Below are positions 1-6,292 of a stretch of DNA of 11,004 nucleotides, in pieces. Position numbers and translations under genes: made by a program. A model generated the notes under the pieces. That model was not told the DNA's origin. It saw only the letters and a list, made by a program, of their open reading frames with translations, and did no database searches. Source of the DNA: an uncultured Acetatifactor sp. Lineage in GTDB: Bacteria > Bacillota > Clostridia > Lachnospirales > Lachnospiraceae. The stretch is from contig CAJUQT010000060.1 of the NCBI GenBank assembly GCA_910588225.1, positions 1 through 11,004 on the forward strand, in the 5' to 3' direction. Each line of letters opens with the position of its first letter. Position 1 is the stretch's first letter.

Positions 1-675
1 ATCGATCTGGCATATAAATACGGGTATGATACCCCGGAAAGCTTTACAAGGGCTTTCTCCCGCTTTCACGGCGTATCTCCCATGCGTCTTCGGGAACAGC
101 CTCATCGAATAAAGGTATTCCTGCCCCTGACAGTGGAGATTTCGATTAAAGGAGGAAACAAAATGGACTTTACAATTGAAAAAAGGGAACCCATGAAAAT
201 GATCGGGTTTGAAAGGAATTTTTCGTATGACACTTCGTATCGGGAAATCCCTGAATTCTGGTCTGAATTCTGTGGACGATACTGTGGAAGCGACGCTGGG
301 TTCGATCAGGAAGAGAACGAAATCAGGCAGACCATTGCGGAGTGTATGGTAGGAGAATTTGGAGTCTGCATTGATGATATTGGGGATGGAAAGCAGTTTC
401 GCTATTATATTGCAGGTGCGTATCAGGGAGGAAAAATTCCGAAAGGGATGAAAGTTTTTGAAATTCCTGCCAGTGAATGGGCTAAATTTAAGTGTATCGG
501 AACCATGCCGCAGGCTTTGCAGACAGTCAATACCCGAATTTTTTCGGAATGGCTTCCCGGAAATCAGGATTTTGAAATGACGTTCCCGATCAATATAGAA
601 TGGTATTCCGGCGGGGATACAGCGGACAGTAATTACGAAAGCGCTATCTGGATCCCTGTGAGGCGCCTTGGATAA
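1..675 (+). CDS. AraC-family transcriptional regulator with C-terminal GyrI-like effector-binding domain (5'-truncated)
   Basis: The frame is open from base 1 to a TAA at 673-675, so only the C-terminal 224 residues are visible. The first ~28 residues (IDLAYKYGYDTPESF, then RAFSRFHGVSP) match the second helix-turn-helix of AraC/XylS regulators, with its G-[FY] turn and G-x-SP end. After a linker of about 25 residues, a GyrI/Rob-like effector-binding domain begins near MDFTIEKREP and runs to the C-terminus, ending in IWIPVRRLG, a typical last strand of that domain. Family knowledge: such proteins bind DNA through the AraC domain and a small ligand through the GyrI-like domain. Ligand and targets cannot be read here. 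The gene is convergent with truA, 27 bp apart, so it need not control the maltodextrin genes. The true start lies left of the window. A strong internal ribosome binding site sits at the domain junction (separate entry). Confidence 0.87.
   Translation: MDLAYKYGYDTPESFTRAFSRFHGVSPMRLREQPHRIKVFLPLTVEISIKGGNKMDFTIEKREPMKMIGFERNFSYDTSYREIPEFWSEFCGRYCGSDAGFDQEENEIRQTIAECMVGEFGVCIDDIGDGKQFRYYIAGAYQGGKIPKGMKVFEIPASEWAKFKCIGTMPQALQTVNTRIFSEWLPGNQDFEMTFPINIEWYSGGDTADSNYESAIWIPVRRLG
148..165 (+). promoter_or_regulatory. In-frame internal ribosome binding site and ATG at the AraC/GyrI domain junction
   Basis: AAAGGAGG at 148-154/155 is followed by an ATG at 163-165 with near-ideal spacing. The ATG is in frame with the regulator and begins MDFTIEKREP, exactly where the GyrI-like domain starts. 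The codons of this Shine-Dalgarno sequence read Lys-Gly-Gly in the full-length protein. It could therefore start a second, stand-alone effector-binding protein of about 170 residues. The sequence match is direct; its use as a start is inference. Confidence 0.5.
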
Positions 676-702
676 ATGGAGCAGGGAAGCGCGGACCGGA
701 CA

Positions 703-1440
703 TCAGTCATAGTCCACGCTCATCAGACAAAGCCCCTGAGGCGGAGCCGTAGGCCCCGCCTTTTTTCTGTCCGGACATTCGAGAACTTCTTTCACCTGCT
801 GCGGCGTCATCCGGCCGCAGCCCACTTCCAGCAGGGTACCCACCATAATGCGAACCATATTCTGCAGGAATCCTGTTCCATGAAAAGTGAAATACAGATA
901 TCCGCCCTCACAGGTGATTTCAATCCGGTCCACCACCCGCACGGTGGATTTCTTCATCCGGGGATTCACGCAGAAATTCCGAAAATCATGTTCCCCTTTC
1001 AGCAGCTCTGCCGCCTGCAGCATAAGCTTCACATCAGGCATTTCATCCAGTGCCCAGTAGTACTTTCTGTCGAAAACCGGTCTGACCTCCCCTGTGTAAC
1101 AGGTATAACGATAGGTCTTGCCGATTGCATTATAACGGGCATGAAATCTGGGGGAAGCCTGCCTGACCTCCTTCACCGCAATGTCGTCGGGCAGGTAGCG
1201 ATTCAGGTAGTCCCGAATCTCCTCCGGCGTACAGTCCGTCTCCAGAAAAACATTGGCTGTCATCCCTCTGGCATGAACGCCGGCGTCCGTGCGGCCGGCT
1301 CCGATGACTTCCGTCTCCTTTCCGCACAGCACGCCCAGCACGTTCTCAAGCTTCCCCTGAATGGTAGTCTGTTCCGGCTGACGCTGCCAGCCGGAATAGC
1401 GGCTTCCGTCATATTCAATCAAAAATTTATAATTATTCAT
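703..1440 (-). CDS. truA: tRNA pseudouridine(38-40) synthase TruA
   Basis: This 245-residue protein has the usual TruA length. TruA isomerises uridines 38, 39 and 40 in the anticodon arm of many tRNAs to pseudouridine in the cytoplasm. The N-terminus carries YDGSRYSGWQRQP; GRTDAGVHA contains the catalytic aspartate at residue 52 (equivalent to Asp60 of E. coli TruA); FLQNMVRIMVGTLLEVG and the C-terminal AGPTAPPQGLCL are also family-typical. The ATG at 1438-1440 is preceded by AAAAGGG at suitable spacing, and it aligns with the usual family start. It follows the HAD gene by 28 bp, so the two are probably co-transcribed. It converges on the AraC-type gene, whose terminator overlaps the truA 3' end. 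No U-tailed terminator for truA itself was seen before the neighbouring gene. Confidence 0.97.
   Translation of the reverse strand: MNNYKFLIEYDGSRYSGWQRQPEQTTIQGKLENVLGVLCGKETEVIGAGRTDAGVHARGMTANVFLETDCTPEEIRDYLNRYLPDDIAVKEVRQASPRFHARYNAIGKTYRYTCYTGEVRPVFDRKYYWALDEMPDVKLMLQAAELLKGEHDFRNFCVNPRMKKSTVRVVDRIEITCEGGYLYFTFHGTGFLQNMVRIMVGTLLEVGCGRMTPQQVKEVLECPDRKKAGPTAPPQGLCLMSVDYD
739..766 (+). terminator. Rho-independent terminator of the AraC-type gene, embedded in the truA 3' coding end
   Basis: AGGCGG (739-744) pairs with CCGCCT (756-761). After a single A/C mismatch, GCC (746-748) pairs with GGC (752-754) around a GTA loop. The hairpin is followed by six T residues (761-766) on the plus strand. 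It lies about 63 bp after the stop of the AraC-type gene. The same bases encode part of the conserved AGPTAPPQG segment of TruA on the other strand. On the minus strand the T run becomes an A run before the hairpin, so it should not stop truA transcription. Confidence 0.68.
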
Positions 1441-1468
1441 AAGCTGCCCTTTTCATTTCCAGTGACAT

Positions 1469-2185
1469 CTAATCCCTCAGAACCAGATTCCGAATCTTCC
1501 GGAAGTCTCCGTCCATCACACGATAAGTGGCCTGAACTCTGCCGTATTCTTTCGGCGATATATCCGTATGAATATACAGCGAATCCATGCCTGCCCTGCG
1601 GGCTCCGGTAATATCCGCACTCTCGTCATTTCCAATCATGATACACTCCGCGGGATTCAGTTCAAAGTGCCGCAGAAGACTTTCAAAAAATACGGGAGAA
1701 GGCTTCTTACATCCCTGCTCCGACGAAATGAAAATGCCGTCAAAATACGGCGTAAGTCCCAGCATCTCAATCTCCGGCCTGGTAAAATCCGTCTGAGCAT
1801 TGGACAGCAGATAAACTTTCTTCCCCCGCCGCCGCAATTCTCCCAGCAGCTCCTTCACCCCGTCATAGGCCCGGATATATTCCCTGGACAGCGCCCGGAA
1901 TGTAATCGCCGTCATTTTCGCCTGCTGTACATCACAGGGAACCTTTTTCTCCTGATATAACAGGGCAAATACTTTCGTCAAATCCGGCTCCGCCTCTTCC
2001 CCGCCGATTCTTCTGCTCTCTTCCCGCTCCAGAAAACGGAATCTTTCCCGGATCTGTGCCGCACTGTAACAGGCTCCCAGTGCCGAATATATTTCACTCA
2101 TTTTTTCCCACAACAGGGGATTCTCCTCGTCTGTGCGGATATCCGCCAGAGTCCCGTAAAAATCAAATATATAATTACGATACAT
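1469..2185 (-). CDS. HAD-superfamily (subfamily IA-like) hydrolase
   Basis: A 238-residue soluble protein with the four HAD motifs in order: motif I FDFYGTL with nucleophile Asp8; motif II LLSNAQ with Ser128; motif III GCKKPSP with Lys161; motif IV IGNDESADITGA with Asp187 and Asp191. Residues ~15-100 form the helical cap expected of subfamily IA. Family members are mostly small-molecule phosphatases, with some 2-haloacid dehalogenases. The residue two positions after the nucleophile is Tyr10, not the Asp that acts as acid/base in HAD phosphatases. DxYGT is the pattern of haloacid dehalogenases and some uncharacterised HADs, so phosphatase activity is uncertain. The ATG at 2183-2185 has AAGGAAAA upstream. 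It sits 107 bp after the debranching gene and 28 bp before truA. Substrate unknown. Confidence 0.9.
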   Translation of the reverse strand: MYRNYIFDFYGTLADIRTDEENPLLWEKMSEIYSALGACYSAAQIRERFRFLEREESRRIGGEEAEPDLTKVFALLYQEKKVPCDVQQAKMTAITFRALSREYIRAYDGVKELLGELRRRGKKVYLLSNAQTDFTRPEIEMLGLTPYFDGIFISSEQGCKKPSPVFFESLLRHFELNPAECIMIGNDESADITGARRAGMDSLYIHTDISPKEYGRVQATYRVMDGDFRKIRNLVLRD

Positions 2186-2222
2186 AATTTTCCTTATCTT
2201 AATCCTGTCATCGTCTGTTTTA

Positions 2223-2312
2223 TTATTTCAGCTCTGTCACTGCCGGCACAGCGCCATTTTCTGCGGTAACTTTCACTTCACAATTGCCGTTTTCAGCTCC
2301 GCAGCGCATCAT
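2223..2312 (-). other. Possible 29-residue small ORF overlapping the end of the debranching gene
   Basis: A minus-strand frame shifted by one base from the debranching gene starts with two ATG codons (2310-2312, 2307-2309) and ends in two consecutive TAA codons (2220-2225). The predicted peptide contains EVKVTAENGAVPAVTELK, which looks like a beta-strand-rich protein end. The ribosome binding site is weak, and the length is short enough for chance. It could be a small gene, the remnant of a lost gene's 3' end, or nothing. I do not recognise it. Confidence 0.18.
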
Positions 2313-4329
2313 ACACCCGCAAAATCTCACCCACACTCCATGCCTGGGCGAAACATCCCTTCGAGGATACGGGACTGCCGCCGTCATAGATTTCCGGCAG
2401 CTGGCCGATGCATCCCTCCCTCAGCGCGGCGTTGATGCTTTCCAGCTGCCTGTCTACATATTGCTTTGCCTCTTCCGAGTAACCGTGTACTTTCAGGTAA
2501 GCCAGGTAATAGCCTCCCAGCGGGAATACCCATACCGTGCCCTGGTGATAGGCCAGATCACGTTCCAGCTGCGGCCCGCCATAAAATGCATGAAATTCTT
2601 CATCTGCCGGATCTAAAGTGCGCAGGCCGTAAGGTGTATACAATTTCCGGAACACCATCTCCACCACCTGCTTTTCCCGCTGCTGCGGCAGCACGGAAAA
2701 CGGAAGCGACACCGCCCAAATCTGGTTGCAGCGAATCTGGTTGTCCGCTTTCGTTCCGGAAATCACATCCTTCAGGCAGCCCGCCTCTTCATTCCAGAAC
2801 TGTCCGAAACTTTCCTTCACCTTCCCGGCCATCCGGGCATAATCCTTCTCGTCCTCCGGATAAAACTTTCGAAACTCGTTCATGATGCACAGGGCATTAT
2901 ACCAATATGCATTGATTTCCACGGGCTTTCCGTGCCTGGGCGTGGGAAGAATCTCTCCCACACGCACATCCATCCAGGTCACCTGATCGTAATCCTGTCC
3001 GGCCATAATCAGCCCGTCTTCATCCATTTTGATGCCATATTCCGTTCCCTTTTCATACCAGCTTATGATTTCTTTCATCGTCTGATATGCACTTTTCACC
3101 AGGATGCTGTCCTGGGTCCTTCTGTAATATTCATACACTGCCAGAATAAACAGCAGCGAAGCATCCACAGTGTTATACCCGGGCGACTCCTTTCCCTCCG
3201 GAAAGAGATTGGGCATGAGTCCTTTTCTGCAATAGGTCATAAAAGTCTGCAGAATACTCTCCGCCGTTTCATATCTGCGAGTTGCCAGGCAGCATCCCAC
3301 CATGGCAATCATAGTATCCCTCCCCCAGTCCTCAAAAAAAGGAAAACCGGCCAATATTGTCTGCTTTGCTGTGGAAGAGCGATAGGAAATAAACTGATGC
3401 GCACTCTGAACGAGAACCTGTGCCGTTTCATTCCGGAAATCAGCCTGCTCCCGTAATTCCTTCCTGTGTTCCCGCATGTTCTCAGTCATCTCCTCCACTC
3501 CCGGAAGATTGGTCGAAATTCCATACACCATCCAGAGCCTGCCGATCGCTCCGGAAGGTACTGCAATCTTCATGCAGTGATTCACTGCAGTTCTGCCGGT
3601 CTCTCTCCTTCCGTCGCAGGCATCATAGGCATAATAGAGGTTTTCACTGAAATTCAGCGGCACTTCCTCAAACTCCCCATTGGTCTGAAAATGCAGTGTC
3701 TGTCCGTTTGCGGCAATCCTCCCTTTCACCTCAGCAGCTTTCACGCCGTGCTCTCCGACAATGCTTTCGTCTCGTCCCCCGTCCGCAATATCCCCCTGTG
3801 CTTTTACAGGTTTTGCACAGAGCAGCTCTACTGTGAACTTCTGTTCTTTTGAAAGCAGATTTCCTTTTGGCACAAACTGCAGGTGCGGATATACCTCCAG
3901 CGACACTTCCTCCCCGGAAGAATTTCTGATTTCATAGGATATTCCAACGGAATTCTCCCCCTGCATCAGCACAATGGTCCGCACCACCTCCACACCCTTT
4001 GCCAGATAGGTCCATTGGGGATAATCTTCATAGGAAAATTCCGTCTGCCAGAGATATCCTTCCTCCCTGTCCGCAGGCTTCTCATAGGCCTGACTGGAAA
4101 TATGTATCCGTTCTGCCCCGATGCACAATATTTCTTCCAGACGGTGAATCATATTATATCGGTGATTAGGAGAATGCACACAGGCCATCAACACCGCATG
4201 ATCATTCCGTCCGCAGGAACCAATCATGGTAAGCGACGAAAATCCCCCCAGACCATTCGTCATCAGATAGCAGTTTTCCTCTCCCCGCTCAAAACTCTTC
4301 CAGTCCTGTTTTCCATAGATAAACTTCAT
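2293..4329 (-). CDS. Glycogen-debranching enzyme, amylo-alpha-1,6-glucosidase (GH133 / bacterial-archaeal GDE type)
   Basis: Cytosolic enzyme that would hydrolyse alpha-1,6-linked glucose at branch stubs of glycogen or dextrins. The N-terminal GDE_N-type beta domain begins NCYLMTNGLGGFSS. The C-terminal GDE_C (alpha/alpha) domain holds FEDWGRDTMI (residues ~332-341), TVDASLLF, TWMDVRVGEILPTPR followed by GKPVEINAYWYNAL, RTLDP, YHQGTVWVFPLG and a closing WSVGEILRVYDAL. These are family-diagnostic. I chose the ATG at 4327-4329 (MKFIYGKQDW; 678 residues) because GGAGG lies 5 nt upstream. An in-frame ATG at 4396-4398 would give 701 residues, but it has no well-placed ribosome binding site and adds a charged segment without family look. 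It follows malQ by 205 bp of purine-rich sequence with no recognisable gene or U-tailed terminator. An insert around residues 177-203 of the shorter form (Gly/Asp/Lys-rich) seems lineage-specific. Confidence 0.92.
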   Translation of the reverse strand: MKFIYGKQDWKSFERGEENCYLMTNGLGGFSSLTMIGSCGRNDHAVLMACVHSPNHRYNMIHRLEEILCIGAERIHISSQAYEKPADREEGYLWQTEFSYEDYPQWTYLAKGVEVVRTIVLMQGENSVGISYEIRNSSGEEVSLEVYPHLQFVPKGNLLSKEQKFTVELLCAKPVKAQGDIADGGRDESIVGEHGVKAAEVKGRIAANGQTLHFQTNGEFEEVPLNFSENLYYAYDACDGRRETGRTAVNHCMKIAVPSGAIGRLWMVYGISTNLPGVEEMTENMREHRKELREQADFRNETAQVLVQSAHQFISYRSSTAKQTILAGFPFFEDWGRDTMIAMVGCCLATRRYETAESILQTFMTYCRKGLMPNLFPEGKESPGYNTVDASLLFILAVYEYYRRTQDSILVKSAYQTMKEIISWYEKGTEYGIKMDEDGLIMAGQDYDQVTWMDVRVGEILPTPRHGKPVEINAYWYNALCIMNEFRKFYPEDEKDYARMAGKVKESFGQFWNEEAGCLKDVISGTKADNQIRCNQIWAVSLPFSVLPQQREKQVVEMVFRKLYTPYGLRTLDPADEEFHAFYGGPQLERDLAYHQGTVWVFPLGGYYLAYLKVHGYSEEAKQYVDRQLESINAALREGCIGQLPEIYDGGSPVSSKGCFAQAWSVGEILRVYDALRS

Positions 4330-4534
4330 TGTAACCTCCATGCTGTCATATCTTTTCTCTCTTTCCGCAGGCGCTGATTCTTGCTTCCCCGGTGTCATTT
4401 CTGCCGTACTTTCTTCTCCCCGTTTTCGTCGGTGCGCTCTCCCGCACTGACGTCTGTGCTGTCTTCTCCTGCTATTTACAGGCTAAACCTTCACTGTTTC
4501 ACGCACTGTCCTCTGCCCCGGGGCACTCCTTTTC

Positions 4535-6283
4535 TTATGCCTTCTCCGATACCGGTTCTTCCTGCTTCTTCCACACAGTCTTCGATTTTCTCTCCTCTGC
4601 CTTCTCAGTCTCCGACTTTGCTTTATCCTCCTGCGCCTTCTCCGTTCCCGACTTTGCTTTCTCTTCCTGCGCCTTGTTCCGCTCCGACTTTGGTTTCTCT
4701 GCCTTCGCCTTCTGTTTCTTCTCCTTCTCCAGCTTTGCCTTCTCCTCTGCCGCCTTCTTCTGCGCAAGTTTCTCTTTCTCTATCTGCTGCTTCTCCTCCG
4801 AAAGTCTGCTGCTGATTCTGGTCAGCCGGTAGATTTTCTCACGCATTTCTTCCGAAAGCATCTGTGCATCCATCCGCCATTCCCAGTTTCCTCCAAGGGT
4901 GGACGGCTTGTTGATTCTGGCCTCCGCATCCAGCCCCAGATAATCCTGAAGCGGCGTAATACAGGTATTGGCGGAGCTCATCATGGCCAGGCGCACAAAA
5001 TCCCAGTATTTCCTCTCGTCCGGCGTATCCGCATTATCCATGTATTCCTGGGCAAAAGCTCTGGATTCCGCGTCCAGTCCCTTCCACCACTGCACCAGCG
5101 TCTCGTTGTCGTGGGTTCCGGTATATACCACACAGTTTCTGTCATAGCTGTGAGGCAGATAATCCGTCTCTTCCCTGGGGTCAAATGCAAATTCCAGCAC
5201 CTTCATCCCCGGGTATCCGCTGTCCTTCAGCAGCTGCACCACAGAATCCGTGAGAAAGCCCAGGTCTTCCGCGATAATCGCTTTATCACCCAGTTTGCTT
5301 TTCAACGCTCTGAACAGTTCCATCCCGGGCCCCTTCTCCCAATGACCGTTTACAGCGGTCTTCGCGCCGAAAGGAATGCTGTAATATTCGTCAAATCCAC
5401 GGAAATGGTCAATTCTCACCATATCATACAGTTTGAAGCAATGTTCCAGACGTCTGCACCACCAGTGAAAATCCGTCTGCCGGTGATAATCCCATTTATA
5501 CAGAGGATTCCCCCATAACTGTCCCGTAGCGGAAAATGCGTCTGGAGGGCAGCCTGCCACAGCCAGAGGCCGATAATCCTCGTCAAACTGGAACATTTCC
5601 GGATTGGCCCAGGCATCTGCCGAATCGAAGGCCACATAAATGGGAATATCTCCGATAAACTGAATTCCGTTTTCATTGGCGTATTCCTTTAGTTTCGTCC
5701 ACTGTATATGAAACTGGAACTGAAGATATTTATAGAACTCAATATCAAAATAACACTCTCTTCTGTAATAATCCAGCGCATTGGACCAGCGTTTCCTGAT
5801 ATCCTCCGCCCATTCGTCCCACGCGGCTCCGTCAAACCGGAGCTTCACCGCCATGAAAAGAGCATAATCCTCCAGCCAGTCCGCGTTTTCCTGTGTAAAA
5901 GAGATAAATTCCGGATTCTGCGCGATATTACTTCGCTCATAGGCCAGGTGCAGCAGAGAAAACCGCTGCTCATATATTTTCCCGTAGTCGATTCGGTTAG
6001 GATTGTCACCGAAATCACATGCCTCACATTCCTCTTCCGTCAGCATCCCCTCTTTTACCAGCGCCTCCAAATCAATAAAATAAGGATTCCCTGCAAAAGA
6101 GGAAAAAGACTGATAGGGGGAATCTCCATAGCTGGTAGGGGAAAGCGGAAGAATCTGCCAGTAACTCTGTCCCGCCTCCTTCAGCCAGTCCACAAAATCA
6201 TATGCTTCTCTGGAAAAGCAGCCAATACCGTACCGGGACGGCAGGCTGGCAATCGGAAGCAGTAACCCGCTCGCTCTTTTCAT
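4535..6283 (-). CDS. malQ: 4-alpha-glucanotransferase (amylomaltase, GH77) with charged repetitive C-terminal tail
   Basis: MalQ transfers glucan segments between maltodextrins, releasing glucose and producing longer chains for phosphorylase; it is cytosolic. Diagnostic segments: RASGLLLPIASLPSRYGIGCFS at the start, YWQILPLSPTSYGDSPYQS, GDIPIYVAFDSADAW, then VRIDHFRGF with nucleophile Asp292, AIIAEDLGFLT with acid/base Glu339, and YTGTHDNETLVQWW with Asp392. The GH77 core ends near residue 494, the usual full length of the enzyme. The last ~88 residues are an added Lys/Glu/Gln/Ala-rich tail, predicted helical and partly built of 12-residue repeats (separate entry). The ATG at 6281-6283 follows the pulA stop by 9 bp. 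AAGGAGAT immediately before the ATG and a second AGGAG overlapping the pulA stop supply binding sites, so the two genes are surely co-transcribed. Confidence 0.96.
   Translation of the reverse strand: MKRASGLLLPIASLPSRYGIGCFSREAYDFVDWLKEAGQSYWQILPLSPTSYGDSPYQSFSSFAGNPYFIDLEALVKEGMLTEEECEACDFGDNPNRIDYGKIYEQRFSLLHLAYERSNIAQNPEFISFTQENADWLEDYALFMAVKLRFDGAAWDEWAEDIRKRWSNALDYYRRECYFDIEFYKYLQFQFHIQWTKLKEYANENGIQFIGDIPIYVAFDSADAWANPEMFQFDEDYRPLAVAGCPPDAFSATGQLWGNPLYKWDYHRQTDFHWWCRRLEHCFKLYDMVRIDHFRGFDEYYSIPFGAKTAVNGHWEKGPGMELFRALKSKLGDKAIIAEDLGFLTDSVVQLLKDSGYPGMKVLEFAFDPREETDYLPHSYDRNCVVYTGTHDNETLVQWWKGLDAESRAFAQEYMDNADTPDERKYWDFVRLAMMSSANTCITPLQDYLGLDAEARINKPSTLGGNWEWRMDAQMLSEEMREKIYRLTRISSRLSEEKQQIEKEKLAQKKAAEEKAKLEKEKKQKAKAEKPKSERNKAQEEKAKSGTEKAQEDKAKSETEKAEERKSKTVWKKQEEPVSEKA
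4583..4690 (-). repeat. Three 36-bp tandem repeats encoding 12-residue units in the MalQ tail
   Basis: In MalQ, residues 532-543 (KSERNKAQEEKA), 544-555 (KSGTEKAQEDKA) and 556-567 (KSETEKAEERKS) align without gaps. The plus-strand text CCGACTTTG-CTTT recurs at exact 36-base spacing (CGA at 4613-4615, 4649-4651 and 4685-4687). Divergence between units shows an older expansion. The surrounding tail (about 4538-4800) is strongly pyrimidine-rich on the plus strand, which also creates long meaningless open frames on both strands. Confidence 0.9.
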
Positions 6284-6292
6284 ATCTCCTTT

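Noticed and set aside
676..1611. 311-residue plus-strand open frame opposite truA
   Set aside because: It lies antisense to truA, whose catalytic motifs are intact. The encoded protein has no recognisable domain, and the frame contains the terminator for the preceding gene.
4330..4398. N-terminal 23-residue extension of the GH133 enzyme from the ATG at 4398
   Set aside because: The ATG at 4327-4329 has a strong GGAGG 5 nt upstream and begins with the family-like sequence. The extension is charged, has no good ribosome binding site and shows no family similarity.
4514..4525. 12-base perfect palindrome TGCCCCGGGGCA just after the malQ stop
   Set aside because: It has no loop and no following T run, so it cannot act as a standard terminator. 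A palindrome of this size in GC-rich sequence can arise by chance.
4381..4832. Long plus-strand frames rich in Pro/Ser or Phe/Ser, and a minus-strand Arg-rich 94-residue frame
   Set aside because: These are shadows of the purine-rich, repetitive malQ tail. They have the composition expected from reading that skewed sequence in other frames and no credible ribosome binding sites.
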